From JAPLKB01 sp964532465 (GTDB lineage Bacteria; Desulfobacterota; Syntrophorhabdia; Syntrophorhabdales; Syntrophorhabdaceae): DNA of 30,748 bases. The number at the start of each line of letters is the position of its first letter. Position 1 is the first letter of the stretch. Both the position numbers and the translations under genes were made by a program. Under the pieces are notes generated by a model. The model ran no database searches. It worked only from the letters and a program-made list of their open reading frames with translations, and was not told where the DNA came from. The stretch spans positions 1-30,748 of the forward strand of contig CAZHHX010000050.1 of the NCBI GenBank assembly GCA_964532465.1, given 5' to 3'. Positions 7,095-14,897 of the stretch are shown piece by piece.

Positions 7095-9440
7095 ATGACT
7101 AAAGAGATAAAGCCGGATACGATACTTGAATTTGTGGACGGGCGCAGGGAAGAAGCGCTCCTTGTCGGGGATTTTATGCCCGAACAGAATGTAATTAAGG
7201 TTATCTGGGCAAAAACAGGCACTATTCATACTTTTTTTCTGAATAAACTATGCTGTGTCCGGTTGTTACCAAAAATAAAAGTATCCATAACCGATAAGAG
7301 TTGTGCCTTTGAAGAAGTTGTTACAATAACAAGCAAGAGCTACCACGTGGCAGTGCCCGATGATGGTCAGTTGAAGACCGGTTTTTACGCGATCTCCACA
7401 AACCCCAACGATCCTTTTAAACTGATGTTTTTCCCTGCCGCCGGTGTACAGACACGCGCTCAGGAGCGTCCTGTGGGCGATATGCTCAAAGAAGACGGTA
7501 TAGTAACTCAATATGCCGTTGAGAATGCCCTGGAAGAGCAGAGAATACTCCGAGAAAAAAAGCTGGGCGAGATCATCTCTGAAAAAGAGGATCTTCCTCA
7601 TAAGGAAATAGAAAAGGTCATTGAGGATGCATACAGGGACGGCAAGGTAACAGCCAGAATGAAGGTGGGCGACATACTCATTGAAGCCGGTTTATTGACA
7701 AAAGAACAGGTTGAAGATGCCCTGAGTAAACAGGAGATCGGCAAGAGAAAAAAAATCGGCTCGCTGATGATTGAGAAAGGCCTTATCACGGAAAAGCAGC
7801 TCCTTACAGCGTTGTCTGTTAAATTTTTCATGCGTTTTGTCGATCTTGACACGATGGTTCCTTCACAGGTTGCCCTAAATTCTTTGCCTGCTGAAGTAGT
7901 TTATAGCCTCCACGTCCTTCCCATTTCAGATGATGGTAAAAAATTTATAGTGGCAACATCAGATCCGGCAGATTATACGATACCTGAAACCCTTCGCTTC
8001 TACACAAAAAGCAGGATTGAACTAATCGTTGCATTGTCAAATCAAATAGGTGATGCCATTGCCAAGTATTATCCTAAAAAGAAATTTGAAGTTGAAGAGA
8101 TACTTGGCGGTATGAATGAAAAGGTTGAGGTGGAAATGCAATCGGAAGAAGCCTCGGACGTTTCCGAGTCTGATTCTCAGATTGTGATGCTGGTAAATAA
8201 AATACTCATAGACGGTCATAATAAAGGCGCCTCGGATATCCACTTTGAACCGGGATACCGGAATGATCCTTTTCAGGTACGTTACCGGGTAGACGGCATC
8301 TGTCATGTAGCTCACGAAATACCCAAGACCTACAGAAGGGCAATTCTCTCAAGGATCAAAATTATGTCCAACCTGGACATTTCTGAGCGACGCAAACCTC
8401 AGAGCGGCAAGATTGTCCTCTGGCATGATTCCCGACAGATCGAGTACAGGGTGGAGACAACTCCAACAGTGGGCGGCAATGAAGATGCTGTTCTCAGGAT
8501 TCTTGCCTCTGCCGAGCCCCTGCCTTTGGAGAATATGAGTTTCTCTCCGATAAACCTTGAAAATATGAAAGAAATCCTCTCTCAACCCTACGGCATGATC
8601 CTTTGTGTCGGACCTACGGGTTCAGGAAAAACTACAACCCTTCATTCGGCGCTGAAAAGCATCAATACTCCTGATCGGAAGATATGGACAGTGGAAGACC
8701 CTGTTGAAATAACCCAGAAGGGTTTAAGGCAGGTGCAGGTGCAGGCAAAAATAGGGCTGACCTTTCATGAAGCCCTTCGTTCCTTCCTGCGGGCTGACCC
8801 GGATGTGATCATGGTGGGTGAAATGCGGGATGAGGAAACGGTAAAGACAGCCATAGAGGCTTCACTTACCGGTCACCTGGTTTTGAGTACGCTTCACACG
8901 AACAGCGCTTCTGAAACAGTTGTCCGCCTTATTGATATGGGCATGGACCCTTTCAATTTTGCCGATGCTCTATTAGGTGTTCTGGCGCAGCGGCTTGCCC
9001 GCAGACTTTGTCCGGCCTGTAAAAAACCATACCATCCTGACAAAGATGAGTATGATCATCTGATAGAAATTTATGATCCAAAATGGTTCCAAATGCATGA
9101 CGGTCCGGTATATTCTTCTAATTTCACTTTAATGGAGAGAACAGGATGCGAAATATGCAACGGCACGGGATATAAAGGACGTGTTGCCCTGCATGAACTG
9201 TTGGTGAACAATGATGCCATGAAACAGTTGATCCGGCACAAAGCATCCGTTGAACATTTGCGTACTGCCGCCATTAATGTGGGGATGAGAACACTCCTTA
9301 TGGATGGCATCCAGAAGGTGCTTCAAGGGCTTACGGACATGACTGAAATTCTTCAAATCTGTCGATATGAGAAGAAGCCTGTCCTTTTTGAAGATGTGGT
9401 AGAACTAGGGACTCAACTCATGGCCTGTTCCGGCCGATAA
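7095..9440 (+). CDS. PilB/GspE/MshE-type secretion or pilus assembly ATPase with duplicated MshEN-like modules
   Basis: This is a hexameric AAA-like motor ATPase of the type II secretion/type IV pilus class. The catalytic half is complete: Walker A GPTGSGKT (506-513), Walker B DVIMVGEMRD (570-579), the His box near STLHTNSA, and the zinc-binding tetracysteine C639, C642, C685, C688. In front lie two MshEN-like modules (about 126-180 and 190-244). Each is a pair of xxGxxLxxxGxxxxxxLxxAL motifs, and in MshE and relatives such modules bind cyclic di-GMP. The first about 115 residues form an extra N-terminal region I cannot assign. At 781 residues it is longer than typical GspE (about 500-570). 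No pilin, inner-membrane platform or secretin gene is nearby, so its partner machine must be encoded elsewhere. ATPase family is certain; the specific system is not. Confidence 0.9.
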   Translation: MTKEIKPDTILEFVDGRREEALLVGDFMPEQNVIKVIWAKTGTIHTFFLNKLCCVRLLPKIKVSITDKSCAFEEVVTITSKSYHVAVPDDGQLKTGFYAISTNPNDPFKLMFFPAAGVQTRAQERPVGDMLKEDGIVTQYAVENALEEQRILREKKLGEIISEKEDLPHKEIEKVIEDAYRDGKVTARMKVGDILIEAGLLTKEQVEDALSKQEIGKRKKIGSLMIEKGLITEKQLLTALSVKFFMRFVDLDTMVPSQVALNSLPAEVVYSLHVLPISDDGKKFIVATSDPADYTIPETLRFYTKSRIELIVALSNQIGDAIAKYYPKKKFEVEEILGGMNEKVEVEMQSEEASDVSESDSQIVMLVNKILIDGHNKGASDIHFEPGYRNDPFQVRYRVDGICHVAHEIPKTYRRAILSRIKIMSNLDISERRKPQSGKIVLWHDSRQIEYRVETTPTVGGNEDAVLRILASAEPLPLENMSFSPINLENMKEILSQPYGMILCVGPTGSGKTTTLHSALKSINTPDRKIWTVEDPVEITQKGLRQVQVQAKIGLTFHEALRSFLRADPDVIMVGEMRDEETVKTAIEASLTGHLVLSTLHTNSASETVVRLIDMGMDPFNFADALLGVLAQRLARRLCPACKKPYHPDKDEYDHLIEIYDPKWFQMHDGPVYSSNFTLMERTGCEICNGTGYKGRVALHELLVNNDAMKQLIRHKASVEHLRTAAINVGMRTLLMDGIQKVLQGLTDMTEILQICRYEKKPVLFEDVVELGTQLMACSGR

Positions 9441-9639
9441 TTCATTGTCATAGCAAGAACATACAGGACAAAATATTGTTTAATACTAAGTAAAATGGCA
9501 GTATATGTCTTTCGGTATGAAACCATTCAAAGTGAAACTGTTATCAAGGACAGCTTGTTCATATTATAATATTCAGACAGTACAATCAGCATAAAAAATG
9601 CGCGTGCCCATAACCTCGGCAACATGGAGTTTTTCCCTG

Positions 9640-9668
9640 TTGACATCAGTATATCTGTGTATTACCTT
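9640..9668 (+). promoter_or_regulatory. Candidate promoter of the superoxide reductase/rubrerythrin operon
   Basis: TTGACA (9640-9645) matches the -35 consensus exactly, and a 17-base spacer leads to TACCTT (9663-9668), a weaker -10. It is 55 bases upstream of the desulfoferrodoxin start. The rest of the 282-base intergenic region (9441-9722) shows no gene. Confidence 0.35.
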
Positions 9669-9722
9669 CATAGAATCAGTTTATCGTTTCAATAGATGTT
9701 CTAAAAAATAAGGAGGTTTACT

Positions 9723-10097
9723 ATGGCGGAAAGATTAGAAGTATTTAAGTGTGAAATGTGCGGGAATATTGTTGAGGTTATTCATGCCGGTAAAGGCCAG
9801 CTTGTATGCTGCAATAAACCCATGATGCTCATGAAGGAGAATACTGTTGATGCTTCCCGCGAGAAACATGTCCCGGTTATTGAAAAGACACAGGACGGTG
9901 TCACAGTGAAGGTAGGGAGCATGGCTCATCCTATGGAGGAAAAGCACTATATAGAGTGGATTGAAGTTATTGTTGACGGAAAGACTTATCGCCAGTTTTT
10001 GTCCCCCGGAGGCTTACCGGAAGCATTCTTTTCTATAAAGGGTGAAGATATAACAGCACGTGAATTTTGTAATATGCACGGACTGTGGAAAGCATAA
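9723..10097 (+). CDS. dfx: Desulfoferrodoxin (2Fe superoxide reductase)
   Basis: It reduces superoxide to hydrogen peroxide in the cytoplasm of anaerobes without producing oxygen. The 124-residue protein has both iron sites. The N-terminal desulforedoxin centre has C10 and C13 (CEMC) plus the adjacent pair C29-C30. The catalytic SOR centre has H49 (EKHVP, with E47 next to it), H69 (AHP), H75 (HYIEWI), C116 and H119 (CNMH). This is the class I (two-iron) form. A strong AGGAGG (9711-9716) sits 6 bases before the ATG. It is followed 37 bases later by rubrerythrin, which would remove the peroxide produced. All ligands are present, so an active enzyme is expected. Confidence 0.97.
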   Translation: MAERLEVFKCEMCGNIVEVIHAGKGQLVCCNKPMMLMKENTVDASREKHVPVIEKTQDGVTVKVGSMAHPMEEKHYIEWIEVIVDGKTYRQFLSPGGLPEAFFSIKGEDITAREFCNMHGLWKA

Positions 10098-10134
10098 GAA
10101 CCCGATTATCGGAAGTTAAGAGGAGGACAGGTTC

Positions 10135-10710
10135 ATGAAAAGCTTAAAAGGAACTGAAACAGAGAAAAATCTGCTTAAAGCATTTTCCGGTGAATCACAG
10201 GCAAGAAACAGATATACCTATTTTGCTTCCCAGGCAAAGAAAGAAGGATACGAACAGATATCATGGATATTTTCAGATACAGCAGATAACGAAAAGGAAC
10301 ATGCAAAAAGGTTTTTTAATTTTCTGCAGGGTGGTGATGTAGAGATTACCGCAACATTCCCTGCAGGCGTCATCGGCAGTACAAAAGATAATCTGAAAGA
10401 GGCTGCCGCAGGAGAAAATCTTGAATATACGACACTGTACCCTGAGTTTGCCGATGTTGCGGAAAAGGAAGGATTCAGTGAAATAGCGGCTGTAATCAGA
10501 GCGATAACAACCGTTGAAAAGGGGCACGAAAAGAGATACCTTGCCCTTCTTAAAAACATTGAAAACGACGAGGTATTCAAGAAAGGCAAAGTTGTTCAAT
10601 GGAGATGCAGAAATTGCGGATATATTCATGAAGGATCGGAAGCGCCAATAGAATGTCCTGCCTGCGCCCATCCTATGGCACACTATGAGTTAATGGCTGA
10701 AAATTATTAG
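10135..10710 (+). CDS. rbr: Rubrerythrin (NADH peroxidase type)
   Basis: A non-haem di-iron peroxidase that disposes of hydrogen peroxide in anaerobes. The 191-residue chain has the ferritin-like four-helix domain with ligands E20, E53/H56 (NEKEH), E94, E97, E128 and H131 (VEKGHE). The C-terminal rubredoxin-like domain has C158, C161, C174 and C177 binding the FeS4 iron. Length and order are those of classical rubrerythrin. AGGAGG at 10121-10126 gives good spacing to the ATG. It is probably in one operon with the upstream superoxide reductase: the first enzyme makes peroxide and this one removes it. Confidence 0.97.
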   Translation: MKSLKGTETEKNLLKAFSGESQARNRYTYFASQAKKEGYEQISWIFSDTADNEKEHAKRFFNFLQGGDVEITATFPAGVIGSTKDNLKEAAAGENLEYTTLYPEFADVAEKEGFSEIAAVIRAITTVEKGHEKRYLALLKNIENDEVFKKGKVVQWRCRNCGYIHEGSEAPIECPACAHPMAHYELMAENY

Positions 10711-11131
10711 ATAAAATCAGATAAGATATAATCCGGGGGTCGGCCCAATCTGCTTGAGATGTTGTTCTGAATCCCGACTCCTGAATTATACTTTTAAAAA
10801 ATGAGGCCACGATACCTTTGCAGATACCGTGGCGGGCTGGGTGGCATTTCTTTTTTTGGGGGGGAAAGCGCCGGAACCAGCCTGATTTCAGTATACAACA
10901 AAAAAGGATAATGGTGTTGCGTTTTTTTAAACAGAATGAATAAAAGAGATTTTCCTGAAAAATTCCCTCGTCCGTAGAGGAGCGACCTGCCTCCGCAAAG
11001 ACCGTGAAGGATAGATACAAGCACTGGTATAGGATTGTCCTGGCAGGTTTTTGCTGTACCATAAAACAATTTCTTAAATCATTTGGTGAACAGACCGTTG
11101 ACGAATAAGGCTCCAGTGAAAAATGCCTTGA
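10711..11131. other. Gene-free stretch after rubrerythrin
   Basis: I see no supported gene here. A weak GC-rich hairpin (GCCACG at 10806-10811 with CGTGGC at 10828-10833), followed by T- and G-runs (about 10849-10864), could end the dfx-rbr transcript. Open frames on both strands lack ribosome sites, recognisable motifs and credible composition. Confidence 0.4.
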
Positions 11132-11174
11132 ATAATAAAAAAGGGCGGTTGAAAAAACCGCCCTTTTTTATTAT
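11132..11174. terminator. Strong bidirectional Rho-independent terminator
   Basis: A perfect 19-bp inverted repeat (11132-11150 with 11156-11174) surrounds a 5-base loop. The core is GGGCGGTT/AACCGCCC, flanked by A- and T-runs, so it can terminate from either side. It lies 14 bases beyond the stop of the minus-strand AbfD-like gene, and also faces the plus-strand dfx-rbr operon. Confidence 0.92.
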
Positions 11175-11187
11175 GAGAAATATTCGA

Positions 11188-12624
11188 TCAATCTTTTATG
11201 CCTGCCAATCTTTTGGCAGCTTTTTTCTTGCTTTCAATATTTGTTTCGCGGAAGATAGTAACGCGGTGAGCTTCAGGTGAGCCGCCGCCGTGTATGTCAG
11301 AAATGGTATCAGCACTTTCCATTGCCATTTTTTCTACCAGCCGGTACATTTTTACTCTGTTTTCTACAGGTACGCTATCTACACCCTTCAAATATTTTTT
11401 CAGAAAACCGCCTATTTCAGGGTTTTCAAAATCTCTGTCTGAAGGCAGGTCTGCCACAAAACCGCCGGCGGCATCTATCATAAGCCTCGTGGCTTCAGCC
11501 ATCTCTTTGCCCTCGTGGATTTTGGAGGCATTTGCAAGGACAGTATCGATAAAGAACGCGCCTGAAGGCTGTTTTTTACCTTCATATGAAGAAGCGAGAC
11601 AGCAGGCATAAAGCGTTTCAGCCCTGTGTATCATGTCGATAACCTTCTGTTTCAAGTGTCCGGCCTTTGCAGTTCCATTGTAATCCATCATGGTAAGGGC
11701 AGCGCCGGTCATGCAGTCAATCTTGCCTGATTTGCATCCGCCGTGGCTCTGACGATGGAAGGAAGAGAACTTTACAACCATATCCTGTGCGAATTCTGTT
11801 TCTCCGCACATGAATACACGTTCCCAGGGGATAAAAACGTCATCAAAAATCAGAGTGGGGCAGTATTTGGAGTAGTAAACATTGCCGATATCGCAGCCGT
11901 CTATTTCGCGCATATCCAGAGTGGACCTGCCGACAACGTGGATTAAGCCTTTTGTGTCTGAGGGTATGGCGAAAGCCACGGAATAATCCTTATCAACTTT
12001 TCCCATTGCCCTTGTAGGTATTACGATAATTTCGTGGGATGAAAGAGAACCGGTCTGGTGCGCTTTGGCGCCTCGCACAACTATACCGTCATCTCTTTTT
12101 TCTACTACGCGGAGGAACATATCCTTGTCGACCTGTTCAGTCGGATTGAGAGAGCGATCACCTTTTACGTCAGTTACACCGGCATTTCCGGTAAGATCAT
12201 TCTTTTGCATATGCTTCAGAAATTCAATGAAGTTCTTATTGTAGTTAGTTCCATACTTCTGGTCAATGTCATAAGTAACAATGGCAAGGGAGGACAGACA
12301 GTCGAGGCCGGTGCACCGCTGATGACATGTCCCGACGTAATTAGCTATTTTTCTATTAACCTTTACTCTTGCAACCAGGTCTTCAACGCTGGCCGGAGGT
12401 AATGTAAAACGGCTTACTGTCTCATTGATGAGGGGGCTCATGGTGGTCATGAGATCACGGTTTTCAGGCATATTTGCCAATTCGTATGTTGCGGCAGTTG
12501 CCTCGATTCCAGCCCGCAGGCGAGGATTATCAAGAACGTTCGTAAGACGTTCCCCGAACATGTATGCCGTGGGTTTGAGTGCCCGTATTGATTCGATGTA
12601 TTCCTCTTTTGTTTTTAAACCCAT
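11188..12624 (-). CDS. 4-hydroxybutyryl-CoA dehydratase/vinylacetyl-CoA isomerase family protein (AbfD-like), probably a divergent paralogue
   Basis: This family uses FAD and a [4Fe-4S] cluster to dehydrate 4-hydroxybutyryl-CoA to crotonyl-CoA. The 478-residue length and the acyl-CoA-dehydrogenase/HpaB-like fold match. The cluster ligands are present: C100 and C104 (CHQRC), H290 and C297 (HRQSHGGC). From my recollection of the Clostridium aminobutyricum enzyme, Tyr296, Glu257 and Glu455 line its active site. The matching positions here are H294, C255 and S442 (SDIHGGGSP). Three proposed acid/base residues are therefore different, which argues for another substrate or reaction. A good AAGGAGG precedes the ATG. 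It is downstream of a GntR/FCD regulator on the same strand and divergent from an acyl-CoA ligase, suggesting one CoA-thioester pathway. Family is sure; reaction is not. Confidence 0.85.
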   Translation of the reverse strand: MGLKTKEEYIESIRALKPTAYMFGERLTNVLDNPRLRAGIEATAATYELANMPENRDLMTTMSPLINETVSRFTLPPASVEDLVARVKVNRKIANYVGTCHQRCTGLDCLSSLAIVTYDIDQKYGTNYNKNFIEFLKHMQKNDLTGNAGVTDVKGDRSLNPTEQVDKDMFLRVVEKRDDGIVVRGAKAHQTGSLSSHEIIVIPTRAMGKVDKDYSVAFAIPSDTKGLIHVVGRSTLDMREIDGCDIGNVYYSKYCPTLIFDDVFIPWERVFMCGETEFAQDMVVKFSSFHRQSHGGCKSGKIDCMTGAALTMMDYNGTAKAGHLKQKVIDMIHRAETLYACCLASSYEGKKQPSGAFFIDTVLANASKIHEGKEMAEATRLMIDAAGGFVADLPSDRDFENPEIGGFLKKYLKGVDSVPVENRVKMYRLVEKMAMESADTISDIHGGGSPEAHRVTIFRETNIESKKKAAKRLAGIKD

Positions 12625-12679
12625 AGTGCGTGCCTCCTTAGAATATATTAGGTGAAAATATTTACGTGTGCTTAGCGTT

Positions 12680-13381
12680 TCAGAAGACTGATTGTTCCTG
12701 TTCTGCCAGCATTTTTCTGACGCTTGAAAGTACTTGTACCTTCACATTGGTGATGTGGTTTTTAAGCACTGACTGAGCTCGCTCTAAGCTTCGCAACGAA
12801 ATAGCATCGTATATTTCCTGATGCGCCTGATCGGTGGATATGAGTGATGACATGGGCAGATAATTGCCGCCGTATTTAAGGAACAGCATTTCGAAAACAT
12901 TCTGCAGTATCCGGATTTGCGTGCCTTTTCCTGAAAGGGAGGCAAGAGTCATATGAAATTCCCTGTTTTTGAAAAGCCTTTCCTTCAGATAGAATTCCCT
13001 TTCTGCTGTCAGATGCGCTTCAAGGGCAGCCTTAAGTTCGGCAAGTCCTTTTTTATCTATTTTCTGTATGGTTGTTGTAACCAATGAAGGCTCAATCAGC
13101 TCGCGAAGTTCGTAAAGCTCTTCTATTTCCTTGATGCTGAATGGCGCCATAGAATAGCCCCGGTTTGGCTCATGGTGCACAAAACCCTGCAATTCAAGCC
13201 ATTTAAGGGCCTGAATAATAGGTGTGGGACTCAATTGAAGCTTCTCTGCGAGATCGCGATAGGCAATTTTCTGGCCAGGCACAAGTTCCTTACTGTAAAG
13301 CATGCGCCGAATTCCCTGATAAGCAATGAGGCTGCTGTCTTCCTGTGGCTTTGTCTTTTCTTTTTTCATTTTCTTTTCCAT
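12680..13381 (-). CDS. GntR-family (FCD subfamily) transcriptional regulator
   Basis: A DNA-binding regulator of the FadR/FCD type, which usually responds to a carboxylic acid or acyl-CoA. From the ATG at 13381 the product is 233 residues. A winged HTH comes first (YRDLAEKLQLSPTPIIQALKW, then GFVHHEPNRGY), followed by an all-helical FCD ligand domain with Asp/His metal-site candidates (NREFHMTL, HQEIYDAI, NHI). The frame is open back to 13540, but that stretch is AT-rich and unlike GntR N-termini. A second ATG at 13369 has a better ribosome site (GGAAAAG). It is upstream of and on the same strand as the AbfD-like gene, with a 55-base gap, and divergent from the acyl-CoA ligase. It is therefore the likely local regulator of both units. 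Confidence 0.88.
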   Translation of the reverse strand: MEKKMKKEKTKPQEDSSLIAYQGIRRMLYSKELVPGQKIAYRDLAEKLQLSPTPIIQALKWLELQGFVHHEPNRGYSMAPFSIKEIEELYELRELIEPSLVTTTIQKIDKKGLAELKAALEAHLTAEREFYLKERLFKNREFHMTLASLSGKGTQIRILQNVFEMLFLKYGGNYLPMSSLISTDQAHQEIYDAISLRSLERAQSVLKNHITNVKVQVLSSVRKMLAEQEQSVF

Positions 13382-13386
13382 GCCCG

Positions 13387-13415
13387 ATTGTACATCAATT
13401 AAATTAAATTTGCAA
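13387..13415 (-). promoter_or_regulatory. Candidate promoter of the gntR-abfD-like operon
   Basis: On the minus strand TTGCAA (13415-13410) and TACAAT (13392-13387) are separated by 17 bases. The predicted transcript start is about 13380, next to the two possible ATGs, favouring the start at 13369 or a leaderless start at 13381. The region is AT-rich, so a chance match is possible. Confidence 0.4.
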
Positions 13416-13588
13416 TTAAATTTTACCTTATTCAATATTTTTTTTAATGAATTTAAAAAAATCATCGACCTTCTTTTGTTTGTCATTGGGCAAATTGATA
13501 AGGAGTGTATTGAATCTGAATTATTTACTGTAACAAGCATCAGTGAATAATCAGGTTTAATATATAATTAAATATATAATCATTTTTA

Positions 13589-13617
13589 TTGACTTCTCAA
13601 CGCCGCGATTTTATACT
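13589..13617 (+). promoter_or_regulatory. Promoter of the acyl-CoA ligase operon
   Basis: TTGACT (13589-13594) and TATACT (13612-13617) with a 17-base spacer are a close match to the housekeeping sigma consensus. Transcription would start at about 13624, exactly where the dyad listed separately begins, leaving a leader of roughly 67 bases before the ATG at 13691. Confidence 0.6.
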
Positions 13618-13623
13618 TACACG

Positions 13624-13651
13624 TTGTCAGAATATGTGTATATTCAGACAA
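13624..13651. promoter_or_regulatory. Dyad operator candidate at the transcription start of the acyl-CoA ligase operon
   Basis: Two 12-base half-sites, TTGTCAGAATAT (13624-13635) and ATATTCAGACAA (13640-13651), form an inverted repeat with one mismatched pair around a GTGT spacer. A site covering +1 to about +28 would block transcription when bound. The divergent GntR/FCD protein is the obvious candidate binder, but that pairing is inferred from position. Confidence 0.5.
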
Positions 13652-13690
13652 TTATAAAACAAATTATAATTTAAAGGAATATGGATAATT

Positions 13691-14830
13691 ATGAGACTTC
13701 ATGAATATGAGGCATTAGACATTTTTGAAGAGAACGGCATTCCCGTGCCGCGACGCGGTGTTGCAGGAAGCATGCATGAAGCGCTCCATGTGGCCGGAGA
13801 AATCGGGTATCCTGTTATGCTGAAAGCACAGGTGCTGGTCGGCGGCCGTGGGCTTGCAGGCGGCATCAAAACTGCATCAACGCCGGATGAATTGAAAGAA
13901 ATGGCCGATGCCCTGTTAAGTTCAGAGATTAAAGGACTGCCTGTACGCAAAATACTTGTCTGCGAAAAAATTGAGGTTGCGAAAGAGTTATATCTGGGCA
14001 TAACTATTGATGGTTATTCCGGCAAACCGGTTATTGTAGCCAGCACTGAAGGCGGCATGCTTATCGAGGAAACGGCAAGGACATCGCCGGAAAAAATTGC
14101 GGCAATCCATATTGACCCCTCTTTCGGGTACTATCCGTATCTGTCGCGCAGCCTTCTGAAAATGCTCGGGCTCAAGCAACAGCTCATTACCGCATGGACG
14201 GACGTTATCAGCCAGTTATATAACGTGGCATTACGTTACGAATCGCTTATTACCGAGATAAATCCTCTTGTTGTTCTCCCGAACGGCGGGTTGATTGCCG
14301 TTGATGCTGTTCTTGAAGTGGATGATTCGGCGCTCTCAAGAATCCGCTTTCCTTTACCTGATCGTGTTGACCGGATCGAAAATCCCCTTGAACGCAGAGG
14401 CAGGGAAATCGGCGTCACCTATGTAGATCTTGACGGGGATATCGGACTGATTTCTTCAGGCGCAGGTCTTGGCATGGCTTCTATGGATATAATAGGCGAA
14501 AAGATGAGGCCCTCCAATTTTCTTGAAACAGGAGGTGGCATTACGGCTGACCTGCTTTATCGCTGCATGGACCTTATCATGATGAAGCCCGGACTCAGAG
14601 CCATATTCATAAATGTCTACGGCGGCATTAACCCTATACATGAAGGGGCTAAGGGCGTAGTGCGTTATATACAGGAACACAATGTTAAAATTCCCATTGT
14701 TGCCAAAGCGCTTGGGAACCGCCAGGAAGAAACATGGGAAATATTCCGTTCAGCAGGTGTACACGTCGTCACTGAGGTGGCAACTGAGAGGGCTATCGAT
14801 AAGCTCTATGAGCTGGTCGGTGGAAATTGA
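13691..14830 (+). CDS. ADP-forming acyl-CoA ligase, beta subunit (SucC-like, ATP-grasp)
   Basis: The beta subunit of a succinyl-CoA-synthetase-type enzyme binds nucleotide and helps bind the acid. The 379-residue length and order match SucC. The ATP-grasp front has K45 and the glycine loop GGRGLAGG (51-58), a TEINPL motif lies near residue 190, and the CoA-ligase domain has GLGMASMD and FLETGGG. The acid-binding loop reads YGGINPIHEG (310-319), where true SucC proteins typically have FGGI followed by V/T-R-C/G-D, so the substrate may not be succinate. It is followed 67 bases later by the alpha subunit. The enzyme could make ATP from a CoA thioester or activate a carboxylic acid for the AbfD-like enzyme encoded divergently. 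Confidence 0.85.
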   Translation: MRLHEYEALDIFEENGIPVPRRGVAGSMHEALHVAGEIGYPVMLKAQVLVGGRGLAGGIKTASTPDELKEMADALLSSEIKGLPVRKILVCEKIEVAKELYLGITIDGYSGKPVIVASTEGGMLIEETARTSPEKIAAIHIDPSFGYYPYLSRSLLKMLGLKQQLITAWTDVISQLYNVALRYESLITEINPLVVLPNGGLIAVDAVLEVDDSALSRIRFPLPDRVDRIENPLERRGREIGVTYVDLDGDIGLISSGAGLGMASMDIIGEKMRPSNFLETGGGITADLLYRCMDLIMMKPGLRAIFINVYGGINPIHEGAKGVVRYIQEHNVKIPIVAKALGNRQEETWEIFRSAGVHVVTEVATERAIDKLYELVGGN

Positions 14831-14897
14831 TAAGCCTGACAGTTTTGAGAATGTTTCTTAAAATATTAAAAGATAAAAGTTATATTGAGGTCTACCC

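Noticed and set aside
10960..11050. Possible cyclic di-GMP (GEMM-like) riboswitch around CCTCCGCAAAGACC
   Set aside because: Only a short resemblance to one GEMM segment is visible. The paired helices and other conserved blocks are missing, and no plus-strand gene follows closely.
10673..11062. 129-codon open frame on the minus strand after rubrerythrin
   Set aside because: It overlaps the rubrerythrin 3' end, has no ribosome site, low-complexity content and no recognisable motif.
11294..11611. 105-codon plus-strand frame inside the AbfD-like gene
   Set aside because: It is a shadow of a well-conserved minus-strand gene, Ser/Phe-rich as expected for antisense frames.
13382..13540. 53-codon N-terminal extension of the GntR regulator
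   Set aside because: It is AT-rich, unlike GntR N-termini, and contains the likely promoter of the gene.
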